Origin: Streptomyces sp. NBC_01241
GTDB lineage: Bacteria; Actinomycetota; Actinomycetes; Streptomycetales; Streptomycetaceae
DNA: 64,000 nucleotides
Assembly (NCBI RefSeq): GCF_041435435.1
Contig: NZ_CP108494.1
Coordinates: 3,506,501-3,570,500, forward strand
Reading direction: 5' to 3'
Shown: positions 15,928 to 24,834 of the stretch, one piece after another
How positions within the stretch are numbered: the first letter of the stretch is position 1
Layout of the letters: every line of letters starts with the position of its first letter
Made by a program: the position numbers and the translations under genes
The notes under the pieces: model-generated
The model's input: only the letters and a program-made list of their open reading frames with translations
Database searches by the model: none
Told to the model about the DNA's origin: nothing

Positions 15928-17367
15928 CAAGGCCCCGGGGAGAGTCGCGTTCGCCCGATTTGACCATGTGGCGGGCTCCGGACGCAGAGCGGGCACGGCA
16001 CTTGTAGATCATGGAGTTCTCTACGCTTCACGATCTGCAAGGTTGCCGTGCCCGCTGCCTCATCTTCTCTCACCGCTGCTGCGCCCGTCACGACGCCCTC
16101 GCCCGTCGACCCGGCGGCGGTCGTGCCGCCCGGGCTCCTGGATGCCCTGGCCCGCGTGCCCGACCCACGCGCCCGTCGGGGGCGACGTTTCCAGCTGACC
16201 ACCTTGCTCGCCGTCGGCGTCTGCGCGATGACCTGTGCCGGGCACAACTCCCTTGTCTCCATCGCGGAATGGGCACGGCGGTGTGAGCAGGAGGTTCTGG
16301 CCCGGCTCGGCTGCCCGTACGATCCCTTTGCCGGGCGCTACCGCGCTCCGGGTGAACGCACCCTGCGTGACGCGTTTGCCAGGGTCGATCCCGCGGCGCT
16401 GACCGCGGCCGGCTTCGCCCACCTGACCGCTCTCGCCACCGCACCCCTTGCGCCGGTGAACCCGGACGGCACCCGCGAGCGTGAACAGCGCCGCGCCCAC
16501 CGCACCGCCCGACGCGTCCGTCCAGGCCACCAGACCATCCGCAGACGTGCGATCGCCGTCGACGGTAAATGCCTGCGCGGTGCAGTACGCGCCGACGGAT
16601 CGAAGGTGTTCGTGCTCAGCGCGGTGCGCCACGACGACGCGCTGACCGCGGCCCTGCGTGAGATCGGCGCGAAAACCAACGAAATCCCCGAGTTCGCCCC
16701 GCTGCTGGACCAGATCGCCGATACCGACCTCACCGACGCGGTCGTCACCGTCGATGCCCTGCACGCCCAGACTGCCCATGCCCGCTACCTCGTGGAGCAG
16801 CGCAAAGCGCACTACCTGCTGTCCGTGAAGCACAACCAGCCCACCCTTGCCCGCCAGTTGGCGAAGCTGCCCTGGCGTGAGATACCCATCCAAGACCGTT
16901 CCCGCGACCGTGGTCACGGCCGTGAGGAAGTACGCGAGGTCAAGGTCGCCAGCGTGGACAACCTGCTGTTCCCGCACGCCAAACAGGTCGTACGCATCCA
17001 CCGTAAGCGTCGCCGACTCGGCACGAAATGGTGGAGCACCGAGACCGTCTACGCAGTCACCGACCTCGCCGCCCACCAGGCCGACGCCGCCGAGATCGCC
17101 GCCTGGGCCCGCGGGCACTGGATGATCGAATCCACCGTCCACTGGTCCAAAGACGTCGTCTTCGGCGAGGACCTGCGCCAGGTCCGCCGCCACCGCACCC
17201 CCGTCGTCGTGAGTGTCTTCCGCGACCTGGCCCGCGCCGCCCTCCACCGGGCCGGTTGGGCCAACATCGCCAGTGGCCGCCGCGCTCACACCCGCCCCGA
17301 AGCCATCCTCACCCTCCACGGCATCCCGTGATCAAATCGGGCGAACGCGACTCTCCCCGGGGCCTTG
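15928..17367 (+). mobile_element. ISAs1-family insertion sequence, complete, with 9-bp target duplication
   Basis: Terminal inverted repeats of 36 bp match perfectly (15928-15963, starting CAAGGCCCCGGGGAGAGTCG, and 17332-17367). The target duplication is CCTCATACC (15919-15927 and 17368-17376). Perfect ends, a perfect duplication and an intact transposase mark a recent and probably active insertion. Confidence 0.95.
16048..17331 (+). CDS. ISAs1-family DDE transposase
   Basis: A 427-residue transposase. The N-terminal ISAs1-associated domain (LLDALARVPDPRARRGRRF, LLAVGVCAM, GHNSLVSIAEWA) precedes the DDE core: the first Asp is in AIAVDGKCLRGA, the second in DAVVTVDALHAQ, and the Glu region is near ARGHWMIESTVHWSKDVVF. 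It fills the whole IS. The start could also be a GTG a few codons upstream; ATG 16048 is a conservative choice. No frameshift or stop interrupts it, so it should be functional. Confidence 0.93.
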   Translation: MPAASSSLTAAAPVTTPSPVDPAAVVPPGLLDALARVPDPRARRGRRFQLTTLLAVGVCAMTCAGHNSLVSIAEWARRCEQEVLARLGCPYDPFAGRYRAPGERTLRDAFARVDPAALTAAGFAHLTALATAPLAPVNPDGTREREQRRAHRTARRVRPGHQTIRRRAIAVDGKCLRGAVRADGSKVFVLSAVRHDDALTAALREIGAKTNEIPEFAPLLDQIADTDLTDAVVTVDALHAQTAHARYLVEQRKAHYLLSVKHNQPTLARQLAKLPWREIPIQDRSRDRGHGREEVREVKVASVDNLLFPHAKQVVRIHRKRRRLGTKWWSTETVYAVTDLAAHQADAAEIAAWARGHWMIESTVHWSKDVVFGEDLRQVRRHRTPVVVSVFRDLARAALHRAGWANIASGRRAHTRPEAILTLHGIP

Positions 17368-18190
17368 CCTCATACCGGGCCGCGAACACGTCGATGGCTT
17401 CATGAATCGTGCAGCTCAAAGTTTCGCGGATCGTCCTGATCGCGAACATAATCCGATGATCGAGGATGTCGCGGTCTACGCTCGCCGGCAGTGCGGTCAC
17501 GGGTCCTCCGAAGTCGCTGTACAGCAGCGGAGTACAGCAACGGCGCGGACCGCAGTCAACCGAGTAAGACCCCCTTGCCAACCTGCTGGACGCCCATGGG
17601 TCTGTACGGTAACCGGTGTAACTCCCGAGCTGGAAGCGACAGTTGATGACTGACGTGATGAGTGACATCAAGGCCGGGGAGGCCGCCGTGGGTGCGCTGG
17701 ATGCTGTGGATGACAGTCTGGTTGCCGAACTGGTGGCCCGGGCCCAGGCCGGCGGAGTGAAGCTGACCGGCGAGGGCGGCCTTCTGGCGGAGCTGACGCG
17801 CAAGGTGCTGGAGTCCGCGCTGGAGGGTGAGCTGACCGACCACCTCGGACACGAGCCCGGTGAACGGGTCGAGGGCGGCCGGGAGAATTACCGCAACGGC
17901 CACCGGTCCAAGACCGTGACCACCGAGGTCGGCCCGGTGGAGATCGCGGTGCCGCGGGACCGGGCGGGCACGTTCGAACCGCAGCTGGTCAAGAAGCGCC
18001 AGCGGCGCCTGGGCGGCGTGGACGAGATGGTCCTGTCCCTGTCCGCGAAGGGCCTTACCCACGGCGAGATCTCCGCCCACCTGGCCGAGGTCTACGGCAC
18101 GGAGGTCTCCACGACCACTGTCTCCACGATCACCGACAGCGTGATGGCCGGCATGGCCGAATGGCAGAACCGTCCCCTGGACAGCGGGCG

Positions 18191-19418
18191 GTTTCTAGCG
18201 GTGATTGCGAATCACGGAAACTGTGATGCTATGCCCCAGTCTTGCATGACCTCGGACGGAGTACGGTCTCCCAGGACCATTCGGGGGCGCTCGTTGAGCT
18301 GACGGGCCACGGCCGTCAGGTTGCGCAGGGAGTGGACCGTAAGGTCGGTGCCCTTGGGGAAGTACTGCCGCAGCAGCCCGTTGATGTTCTCGTTGGTGCC
18401 GCGCTGCCAGGGAGAATGAGGATCGCAGAAATAGATCCGGAAGCCGGAGAGGGCCTCTATCTCTTCATGGAGCACGAGCTCGCGCCCCTGGTCCCAGGTC
18501 AGGGTCCGCCGCAACGCTCGTGGCAGATCGGCGGTCTGCGAGACCAGGGCGTCGCGCATCGGCTGGGCCTTCCAGCCGTGCGGCAGGTGGATCAGGCGAA
18601 CGAAGCGGGTCGTGCGGTCGACGAGGGTGCCTATAGCGGACCGCTGAGCGCGTCCGATGATGAGGTCTCCCTCCCAATCGCCGGGCGTTTCACGATCGTT
18701 GACCGTGGCGGGTCGGTCATGGACGAGCGTCATGTTCTTGATCTTGTTGGGTGAGACGACGCCACGGCGTTGCCGCTTGCGGCGGGTGCGTCCGGTGCGC
18801 AGTCGGCCCTCACGCTTGCCCAGAAGGCCAGCGAACAGGCCACGGTAGATCGTCTCCGGACAGGCCCGCATGCGAGGGTTGTTCGGGTGCTCGCGTGCGA
18901 GGTGTCGAGCAATCTGCTGCGGGGACCACTTCTCGTCGAGCTTCTCGCGCACTGCCGCGCGCAGGGGTCCGTGGTCGCGGAGTTTCTCTTCTTTGGGGCG
19001 TTGGCGACGCAGGAGCGCCTGGTTGTGTGCCCACCAGGGTTCGTACTCCCCGTTCTCCTTCCGGCCGCGTCCAATCTCCCGGTAGACCGTCGAAACGCTC
19101 TTGCCGATCTCGGCGGCGATGACGACCGGGCTCCGCCCGGCGCGCAGACCGTCGGCGATGGCGATCCGGTCGTCCTGGGTCAGGAAGCGTGGCGAGATGG
19201 GAGGGTCAGGAATGATCATGCTTCCAGCATCGATGAACCAGTTGGACCCGCAGCTCACCGATACGCCCACTTGGCGGGCGGCCGCTGCCCCCTTCAGGCC
19301 CTTGCGCCGCAGCTCGAAGTACCGCCGTCTGGCCGACGACGGCATGCGATTGGCTCCTCCACGAGGCATGCGAACCATCTCCCCTTGGATGTTCGCAACC
19401 ACCGATCGAATTCAAGGC
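18191..19418 (-). mobile_element. IS30-family insertion sequence nested in the IS256 copy
   Basis: Inferred from the break in the IS256 transposase. A sub-terminal inverted match CGGTGATTGCGAA (18199-18211) and TTCGCAACCACCG (19392-19404) lies near both ends. Outer boundaries and the target duplication could not be fixed exactly and may be off by about ten bases. Confidence 0.75.
18212..19402 (-). CDS. IS30-family DDE transposase
   Basis: A 396-residue protein with the actinomycete IS30 opening (MPRGGANRMPSSARRRYFEL, an alternative start at codon 12), an N-terminal helix-turn-helix (GRSPVVIAAEIGKSVSTVYRE) and the integrase core: DWEGDLIIG gives the first Asp, LTWDQGREL the second, and GTNENINGLLRQYFPKG the catalytic Glu. 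No interruption is visible. It is encoded opposite to the host IS256 gene. It is probably active and the last event in this nest. Confidence 0.93.
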   Translation of the reverse strand: MVANIQGEMVRMPRGGANRMPSSARRRYFELRRKGLKGAAAARQVGVSVSCGSNWFIDAGSMIIPDPPISPRFLTQDDRIAIADGLRAGRSPVVIAAEIGKSVSTVYREIGRGRKENGEYEPWWAHNQALLRRQRPKEEKLRDHGPLRAAVREKLDEKWSPQQIARHLAREHPNNPRMRACPETIYRGLFAGLLGKREGRLRTGRTRRKRQRRGVVSPNKIKNMTLVHDRPATVNDRETPGDWEGDLIIGRAQRSAIGTLVDRTTRFVRLIHLPHGWKAQPMRDALVSQTADLPRALRRTLTWDQGRELVLHEEIEALSGFRIYFCDPHSPWQRGTNENINGLLRQYFPKGTDLTVHSLRNLTAVARQLNERPRMVLGDRTPSEVMQDWGIASQFP

Positions 19419-20333
19419 GTGTATCCGGTCGTCTTCATCGACTGCGTGAACGTGAAGGTCAGGGATGGGCAGGTCGCCAACCGGCCCGTCTACATGGCCT
19501 TGGCCGTGACGGCGGAGGGGCATCGGGACATCCTGGGCCTGTGGGTCGGCGACGGCGGCGAGGGCGCCAAGTACTGGCTGCAGGTCCTTACCGAGATCAA
19601 GAACCGGGGCGCCCGTGATGTGCTGATGCTGGTCTGCGACGGCCTGACCGGTCTTCCGGACGCGGTCAACACGGTCTGGCCTGCGACGATCGTGCAAACG
19701 TGCGTGGTTCACCTCCTGCGGAACAGCTTCCGTTACGCGGCCAGGCAGGACTGGGAGAAGATCGCGAAGGCGCTCAAGCCCATCTACACCGCGCCGACCG
19801 AGGACGCCGCCCTGGAACGCTTCATGGAGTTCAATGAGGCCTGGGGAAGGAAATACCCGGCGATCGTGCGGCTGTGGGAAAGCGCCTGGGCGGAGTTCGT
19901 CCCCTTCCTCCAGTTCGATATTGAGATCCGGAAAATCGTGTGCACCACCAACGCAATCGAGTCCGTCAACGCCCGTATCCGCAAGGCCGTGAGGGCCCGC
20001 GGGCACTTCCCCACTGAACAGGCCGCGCTCAAGTGCGTCTACCTCGCGGTGATGAGCCTGGACCCCAAGGGCACCGGAAGCAAGCGCTGGACCATGCGCT
20101 GGAAAGCCGCACTCCAAGCCTTCGACATCACCTTCGACGGCCGGCTCACTGCCGGACGCCGGTAGAAACAATCAACCGAGTCCCACCGTTCGCTGTACAG
20201 ACCCCAGCCCATCGCCCCTCAGCGACCGGCGCGCCCATAGTTCGCATCGAGGGGGCGTCGACCCGTCGGAATGGCTCAGTCACTTATTAGACTCCGCCGA
20301 CCACCGCTGAGCAGTGCGGCCAAGGGGAGACTC

Positions 20334-20483
20334 ATGAGTGGTCAAGGCCTGATGCGGGACCCGCTCACGGCAGCGGACCGCCTACTGATCTTCCTGAAGA
20401 TCATCGTGGCGGTGATCGTCTTGCCAGTTGCGCTCATGTGGGCTGCGGCCCTGTTGTTCTACGTACTGGTCGGCACGGCATAG
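20334..20483 (+). CDS. Small single-pass membrane protein
   Basis: A 49-residue ORF starting at ATG 20334 behind AAGGGGAGA. A polar N-terminus (MSGQGLMRDPLTAADR) precedes one strong hydrophobic helix (about residues 17-44, FLKIIVAVIVLPVALMWAAA). The frame is open 21 codons upstream, but the ribosome site selects this ATG. No family is recognised. It is part of the att3-att4 element, near its right arm, and resembles the small membrane ORFs often found in integrative elements. Confidence 0.6.
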   Translation: MSGQGLMRDPLTAADRLLIFLKIIVAVIVLPVALMWAAALLFYVLVGTA

Positions 20484-20508
20484 CTCGCGTTGAGGTGAAC
20501 TATCGAAG

Positions 20509-20717
20509 ATGGGGGATTCAGACGCCCCAACCTGCCCTGAGTGCAGCCAAGCCATGCAGTTCGGCGGATTCGTCCTCTGTGTGCGGGAGGACGACGGTAG
20601 CGGACGTGCCGTGCTCTGTGGAAGTGCACCAGTCGCCATGTGTGGTGGAAATGGAAATGGGCCGACCGGCCGGATGAACCGTTGGAGGTCTGCCCAATAC
20701 CGGAGCTGTTCCGCTGA
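20509..20717 (+). pseudogene. Small zinc-ribbon-like protein gene with a -1 frameshift
   Basis: From ATG 20509 the frame reads MGDSDAPTCPECSQAMQFGG, a Cys-x2-Cys knuckle, then VREDDGSGRAVLC. At about 20617-20621 protein-like coding moves to the -1 frame, which continues KCTSRHVWWKWADRPDEP and ends EVCPIPELFR at 20717. The joined product has CPEC and LCxKC pairs, a plausible four-Cys zinc ribbon of about 69 residues. The zero frame instead runs into Gly/Asn-rich sequence. GAGGTGA lies about eleven bases upstream. The shift is either a natural mutation in a decaying element or a base-calling error. Confidence 0.5.
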
Positions 20718-20740
20718 CATCCAGCGTTGACATCAACGAC
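20714..20740 (+). repeat. Element-end repeat (double TGACATC motif), copy 3
   Basis: CTGACATC, six bases, TTGACATCAACGAC. It lies 84 bases before att copy 4, the same position relative to att as copy 1 before att2, so it marks the right arm of the att3-att4 element. Confidence 0.75.
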
Positions 20741-20824
20741 TATGGACAGCCGCAGCGTTCAGCGGTCGCGAATGGCCCGAGTGTGCACGGGTGGAGCCCT
20801 GACAGGCAGCGGGTGGATCGAACC

Positions 20825-20867
20825 CCTAAAGCGGGTGTCGCAGGTTCGAATCCTGCCGGGGGCACCA
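20825..20867 (+). repeat. att copy 4 (tRNA-Arg 3' half)
   Basis: A 43-bp exact copy of the tRNA-Arg from CCTAAAGCGGG through the CCA. No 5' half precedes it. It is followed by a different terminator and an integrase remnant. Confidence 0.93.
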
Positions 20868-20917
20868 AGCGTTACCGCTCTGACCTGGGGTTTCTCCCCC
20901 AGGGAGGGGCTTCACTC

Positions 20918-20942
20918 GGCCTCGGACCTCTCGTCCGGGGCC
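20918..20942 (+). terminator. Terminator after att4
   Basis: GGCCTCGGAC / GTCCGGGGCC with a five-base loop and one G-U pair. A second small hairpin, CCTGGGG/CCCCAGG, lies just upstream (20885-20902). Confidence 0.65.
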
Positions 20943-21414
20943 GTTTGCGTGAGCGGAAGGACGTCCTCGTCGAGGGTGTCGGCACGGTGTCGAGGTCACG
21001 GTGACCCTGGTCGAGGGCGGCTCCGCCCGGGTCCGGCCAGTGTGCCGTGCATCGTGCGCCGCTCGACGGCTGGGCGACCCGCGCAGGCGACCGACATCCT
21101 GGTGCGCCCCTGCTCCTCAGTTGCGTCCAGGCGGTCCTTCGCGAGGCAGGGCCGCGTATCGGGGCCAGAGACGCGGCCGACCCGAGTTCGGCCGGCAGTA
21201 CGTAGGCCGCGTGGGCCGGCCTTGCGGCACCGTAGCGCAAGTCGTGGAGCCGGACCGGCGGGAGACCGATCTCCTCGCACAGCTCGACGAACCGCCGTGT
21301 GGCGCGTTGGCGGGGTGGAGCATCTCGCCGTTCCCTCGGGGCACTTCTTGCCACTGCTCCGGCTGGTCGAACGCATAGCCCCCGGGGCCGATGCAGGGCG
21401 GGGCGCCGCTGCAC
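20943..21414 (-). pseudogene. Heavily decayed integrase remnant beside att4
   Basis: On the minus strand, RFVELCEEIGLPPVRLHDLRYGAA (about 21310-21240) is the recognisable HxxR region of a tyrosine recombinase (catalytic RLHDLRxGAA), and a different frame nearer att4 reads ADTLDEDVLPLTQTAPDE, like an integrase C-terminal tail. Several frameshifts and deletions separate them. It differs from the integrase type at 15258 and 39529, so a second kind of element used the same tRNA. The rest of 20868-21517 holds nothing else. Confidence 0.55.
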
Positions 21415-21517
21415 GTTCGAAGTCGCCTACTGGATCGACGAATTGGGTCGGCGAGCGTGGCGCTGATCTTTTCCCTGGCGGTGTCGGCTTCGTCGCGTTG
21501 CGCGTCGGCACTGGGCG

Positions 21518-22729
21518 TCACATCTGTTGCAGGCGATGCGCGCTGAGGGCCAGGACGACCAGGGCCGCGTCCTCGGGGCGTCGGGGGTCGCGGCCGGTGA
21601 TTTCGGCGAAGCGGTTGAGGCGTTGTTGGATCGTGTTGCGGTGGCAGTACAGGGCGGCGGCCGTGTCCGCCACCGATCCGCTGCCCGACAGATGGACCTG
21701 GACGGTTTCCAGCAGGCGTTCCGCCTCCGCAGCAGGAACCGCGGGAACTCCCGTGTACAGGCCGCCGAGCACGTCGGACGCCAGGTCCCGACCGAGGTCG
21801 CCGGCGCGGTGGACCAGGACGTCGAGCCAGTTGTCCTCCAGCCGGTGCGGTTCTGTGGCATCGGGCGGCAGCACGCGGGCCGTGGCGGTCGCGAGCGTCA
21901 CCGCGCGGGGCACCTCGGTGAGTCCGGTCACCACGCGGGAAACGCCGCACGGCGTCCCGTGCAGCTGTGTCAGCACCACTTCCCGGGTGAGGCGCGGGCC
22001 CAGCTGGACCACCAGGACCATGTCCGAGGCGACCGCCTGCTGTTGCAGTGGGGCGTCGAGGTTGCGGAGGGCGTTCGCGACTCCCCGTAGCAACGCCTCG
22101 CCGCCTCCGGGCGCTACCGCGCACAGGAACTGCCCGGGCACCTGGAATCCGAGAGCCCGCGCCGCGTCCTGCAGCACGGTGGGGTTGCGGCCGTCGGTGT
22201 CCAGGAGCCGGCTGAACCACAGACGCCGCTCGTCCTCCGTCCGCCGCCCCATCTCCAGGACGGTGCGCTGATAGGCGGTCATGATGCCGGTGACGTGGCG
22301 CTCGACCGCCTCCCACACGTAGTAGGCGGAGGTGACCAGCTGCGCCCTGCCTTCCTCGCCCGCGCGGCGCACCAGGGCGGCCCAGACGACCCGGAAGTCC
22401 ACACGGGCGGCCTGCAGCAGCGCATCCAGCGGAACGCCCTGCCGGGCACGCTGCTCGCCGACCCGCTCGGAGACGCCGGCGATGTGTTCCGGCACCGGCA
22501 ACTGCGCGACGGTGCGCAGCAAGAGCTCGAACGCCTGCCAGGCGCTGTCGCGGAACTCGTGCCGGGAGACCAGGTCCGAGTAGGAGGCGCGGACCGGCCC
22601 CACGTACTCGGCCCACTCGTCGACCAGGCTGTCGATCTCCTCCAGGCACTCGCGGGCCAGAGCGACGACATGTGGGTCCGGCGAGGGCAGGGCGGCCGGG
22701 TGCGGATTCGGGGTGTGCATGTGCTCCAT
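21518..22729 (-). CDS. PucR/CdaR-family transcriptional regulator
   Basis: A 403-residue regulator. The C-terminal PucR helix-turn-helix is plain (SVADTAAALYCHRNTIQQRL, then NRFAEITGRDPRRPED, about residues 340-380). The middle part is a GGDEF-like degenerate domain and the N-terminal 170 residues a RsbRD-like sensor helix bundle (ARQGVPLDALLQAARVDFR). It follows the aldehyde dehydrogenase gene by 34 bases on the same strand and is the last gene of the leftward operon. PucR-type proteins commonly control catabolism of purines, amino acids or GABA, so it probably senses the substrate of the operon or of the divergent genes. Confidence 0.9.
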   Translation of the reverse strand: MEHMHTPNPHPAALPSPDPHVVALARECLEEIDSLVDEWAEYVGPVRASYSDLVSRHEFRDSAWQAFELLLRTVAQLPVPEHIAGVSERVGEQRARQGVPLDALLQAARVDFRVVWAALVRRAGEEGRAQLVTSAYYVWEAVERHVTGIMTAYQRTVLEMGRRTEDERRLWFSRLLDTDGRNPTVLQDAARALGFQVPGQFLCAVAPGGGEALLRGVANALRNLDAPLQQQAVASDMVLVVQLGPRLTREVVLTQLHGTPCGVSRVVTGLTEVPRAVTLATATARVLPPDATEPHRLEDNWLDVLVHRAGDLGRDLASDVLGGLYTGVPAVPAAEAERLLETVQVHLSGSGSVADTAAALYCHRNTIQQRLNRFAEITGRDPRRPEDAALVVLALSAHRLQQM

Positions 22730-22763
22730 CGTGCCTCGTCCCCGCCGGGGTGGAAACGCCGAG

Positions 22764-24146
22764 TCAACTCGCCCGGCCGCGTACGCGGATCACCTTCCGG
22801 TTCACGAACTCCGCCATTCCGTAAGCCCCCAGCTCCCGCCCCACGCCGGACAGCTTGACCCCGCCGAAGGGGAGGTCCTCCTGGGTCTGGGAGGAGCCGT
22901 TGATCGAGACCATGCCGACGTCGAGCGCGTCGGCGACCGCCTTCGCGGCGGCGAGGTCGCGGCCGAAAACGACGCTGCCGAGGCCGTACGGGGTGTCGTT
23001 GGCGAGGCGGATCGCCGTCGCGGTGTCGGGGACTCGGTGGACGACCGCGACCGGGCCGAAGATCTCCTCCTGGTACGCCCGCATGCCGGGGGTGACCCCG
23101 GTGAGGACGGTCGGTTCGACGAAGGCACCCTCGCGGGCCGGCCGCTTGCCCCCCGTCACCGCCGTCGCGCCCCGCTCCACCGCGTCGTTCACCTGCGCGA
23201 TCACGGCCCGGGCGGCCTCCTCGGAGGAGAGGGGACCGAAGGAGACGCCGTCGTCGGTGGGGTCTCCAACGGTCAACGCCCGCACCGCGTCCGTGAAGGC
23301 GCCGAGGAAACGGTCGTAGAGAGGGTCTACGACTATGAACCGCTTCGAGGCGGTGCACGCCTGGCCCGCGTTGCCCATCCGGCCCTCGACGGCCGCGGCG
23401 ACGGCGGCCTCCAGGTCTGCGTCGGGAAGGACAACGAAGGGGTCGGAGCCGCCGAGCTCGAGGACGTACTTCTTGAGGTGGCGGCCCGCGACCTCGCCCA
23501 CCGCTCTCCCGGCCCGCTCCGAGCCCGTGAGCGACACCCCCTGGACCCGAGGGTCCGCGATGACGCGGGCGACCTGCTGGTTGGTGGCGTACACGTTGAT
23601 GTACGCACCCGCCGGCAGTCCGGCCGCCCGCATGATGTCCTCGATGGCCTGCGCCGACTCGGGGCAGTTCGGCGCGTGCTTGAGGACGACGGTGTTGCCG
23701 AGGACGAGGTTGGGGGCCGCGAAGCGGGCGACCTGGTAGTACGGGTAGTTCCACGGCATCACGCCGAGCAGCACGCCCAGCGGCTCGGACCGTACGACCA
23801 CGTCGTCGCCGCCGTGGATGTCGAGCCGCTGGTCGGCGGCCAAGTCGGGGCCGTACTCCGCGTAGTACGCGAAGATCGCCGCCGACAGGTCCACCTCACC
23901 CAGGGCTTCGCGGGTGGTCTTGCCCATCTCGCGGGTGACGATCGCGGCCAGTTCCTCCCGCCGGTTCTCGAACTCCCGGGACACGGCGAGTACGGCGTCG
24001 GCCCGCTCTTCGACCGGGCGTCGCCGCCAGGCCGTGAACTCCGCTGCCGCCGCCTCGACCGCGCGGTCGACCGTGGCGTCGTCCGACGTCGGGTACCGCC
24101 GCACGAGAACGTTCGTGGCCGGGTCGACGATCTTGTATTCCGTCAC
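22764..24146 (-). CDS. NAD(P)-dependent aldehyde dehydrogenase (succinate-semialdehyde dehydrogenase-like)
   Basis: A 460-residue ALDH-superfamily enzyme oxidising an aldehyde to the acid. MPWNYPYYQ is the cofactor-binding PWN motif, SLTGSERAG the Rossmann loop, VLELGGSDPF carries the general-base Glu, and GQACTASKR the catalytic Cys (about residue 264); EIFGPVA lies in the C-terminal part. The short length and KRFIVVDPLYDRF resemble the succinate-semialdehyde dehydrogenase group. GTG 24146 follows a GAAGGAAG ribosome site; an in-frame ATG nine codons upstream lacks one. It lies 34 bases after the RraA-like gene in the operon. Confidence 0.9.
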   Translation of the reverse strand: MTEYKIVDPATNVLVRRYPTSDDATVDRAVEAAAAEFTAWRRRPVEERADAVLAVSREFENRREELAAIVTREMGKTTREALGEVDLSAAIFAYYAEYGPDLAADQRLDIHGGDDVVVRSEPLGVLLGVMPWNYPYYQVARFAAPNLVLGNTVVLKHAPNCPESAQAIEDIMRAAGLPAGAYINVYATNQQVARVIADPRVQGVSLTGSERAGRAVGEVAGRHLKKYVLELGGSDPFVVLPDADLEAAVAAAVEGRMGNAGQACTASKRFIVVDPLYDRFLGAFTDAVRALTVGDPTDDGVSFGPLSSEEAARAVIAQVNDAVERGATAVTGGKRPAREGAFVEPTVLTGVTPGMRAYQEEIFGPVAVVHRVPDTATAIRLANDTPYGLGSVVFGRDLAAAKAVADALDVGMVSINGSSQTQEDLPFGGVKLSGVGRELGAYGMAEFVNRKVIRVRGRAS

Positions 24147-24180
24147 GCGTGTCTTCTTCCTTCGCATAGCCAAAGGTGGA

Positions 24181-24834
24181 TCAGCCGAGGTGCAGAAGCG
24201 TCCGGAGGTCCTCGCCCGCGCGGATCCGCCGCAGGAGCTCCGGCTCCGCCGCGTCCGACAGTTCCGCCTCGTGCACTACGGCGGCCAGCGCTGCCGGCGG
24301 CAGGGCGATCACGCCGTTGGCGTCACCGATGACGATGTCCCCCGGCGCGATGCGGACACCGCCGATGTCCACGGGCACCTGGTGCCGCCCGCCCCGACCG
24401 TCAAGCCTCTTGGTGGTCAGGCAGCTGGTGCCCCGGGCGTGGACCGGCAGGCCGAAGGCCGGGTCCGTGAGCGCGTCCACATCCGTCACCACTCCGTCGA
24501 CGAGGATGCCGGCGGCCCCGCGCGCTCGCGCCGCCGCTACCGTGACGGCGCCGATCGGCGCGTGGGTGTGGTCGCCGCGCATGTCGACGACCAGCACCTC
24601 GCCGGGGCGCAGCGCGACGAGCGCGCGGTTCACCGCCACGGCGTCCGGGGCGTCGAGGGCGAGGGTGGCGGCCGTACCGGCCATCCGCCGTGGCCCGCCA
24701 AGTCGCCGGACGGCCGAGTCGACGAAGCCTTCTTCCAGGAAATGGCCAAGCGTCGGGAGGTCCACTCGACGCAGGCGCTCCAGCAACTCCCCGTGTGCGA
24801 GTCCGGCCTGATCGGAGGCGGCGGTGACGCTCAC
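24181..24834 (-). CDS. RraA-like protein (HMG/CHA aldolase or oxaloacetate decarboxylase family)
   Basis: A 217-residue RraA-fold protein. Typical features are GTAATLALDAPDAVAVNRAL, RPGEVLVVDMRGD, GAAGILVDGVVTDVDAL (with the Arg/Asp metal-binding environment) and PGDIVIGDANGVIALP. Members either regulate RNase E or are class II-type pyruvate aldolases and decarboxylases; in a catabolic operon the aldolase role is more likely. The GTG start overlaps the RidA stop by four bases (GTGA) with a GGAAGGAG ribosome site, so it is translationally coupled. The substrate is unknown. A second, longer RraA-like gene lies at 56102. Confidence 0.85.
   Translation of the reverse strand: MSVTAASDQAGLAHGELLERLRRVDLPTLGHFLEEGFVDSAVRRLGGPRRMAGTAATLALDAPDAVAVNRALVALRPGEVLVVDMRGDHTHAPIGAVTVAAARARGAAGILVDGVVTDVDALTDPAFGLPVHARGTSCLTTKRLDGRGGRHQVPVDIGGVRIAPGDIVIGDANGVIALPPAALAAVVHEAELSDAAEPELLRRIRAGEDLRTLLHLG

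Larger units (their letters stand above)
15848..17500 (-). pseudogene. Small conserved gene split by the ISAs1-family element
   Basis: The two parts, 17500-17377 (GTG start, TALPASVDRDILDHRI, then TIRETLSCTIHEAIDVFAAR) and 15927-15848 (YEELRRDRPNDFTVG, ending EYGRGFYS), join in frame when the IS and one copy of its 9-bp target duplication are removed. The restored protein is about 67 residues, helical and soluble. The ending NDFTVGPEEYGRGFYS recalls small hypothetical proteins of Streptomyces integrative elements, but I cannot assign a function. The near-perfect reconstruction shows that the gene was intact when the IS arrived, so the insertion is recent. Confidence 0.75.
17643..20165 (+). 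pseudogene. IS256-family transposase split by an IS30-family insertion
   Basis: The 5' part (17643 to about 18190) has the IS256 opening, with LTDHLGHEPGER, RNGHRSKTV, EIAVPRDRAGTFEPQLVKK and the end NRPLDS. The 3' part (about 19416-20165) resumes with GVYPVVFIDCVNVKVRDG, containing the first catalytic Asp, then VCDGLTGLP with the second, and IVCTTNAIESVNARIRKA with the Glu. Together they give a complete family-length protein, so nothing but the insertion disables it. It could be mobilised only in trans. The family assignment is unambiguous. Confidence 0.9.
17598..20204 (+). mobile_element. IS256-family insertion sequence, itself interrupted
   Basis: Ends are recognisable as imperfect inverted repeats, GGGTCTGTACGGTAACCGGT at 17598 and a GTTCGCTGTACAGACCC end at 20204. 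The flanks ACGCCCAT and CAGCCCAT share six of eight bases, a worn target duplication. An IS30-family element occupies about 18191-19418 inside it. Confidence 0.75.

Noticed and set aside
12419..20867. The tRNA-Arg-like copies at 12419, 15145 and 20825 as additional tRNA genes
   Set aside because: Only the half from the anticodon loop to CCA is present; the acceptor 5' strand, D-arm and 5' anticodon stem are missing. They are att repeats.
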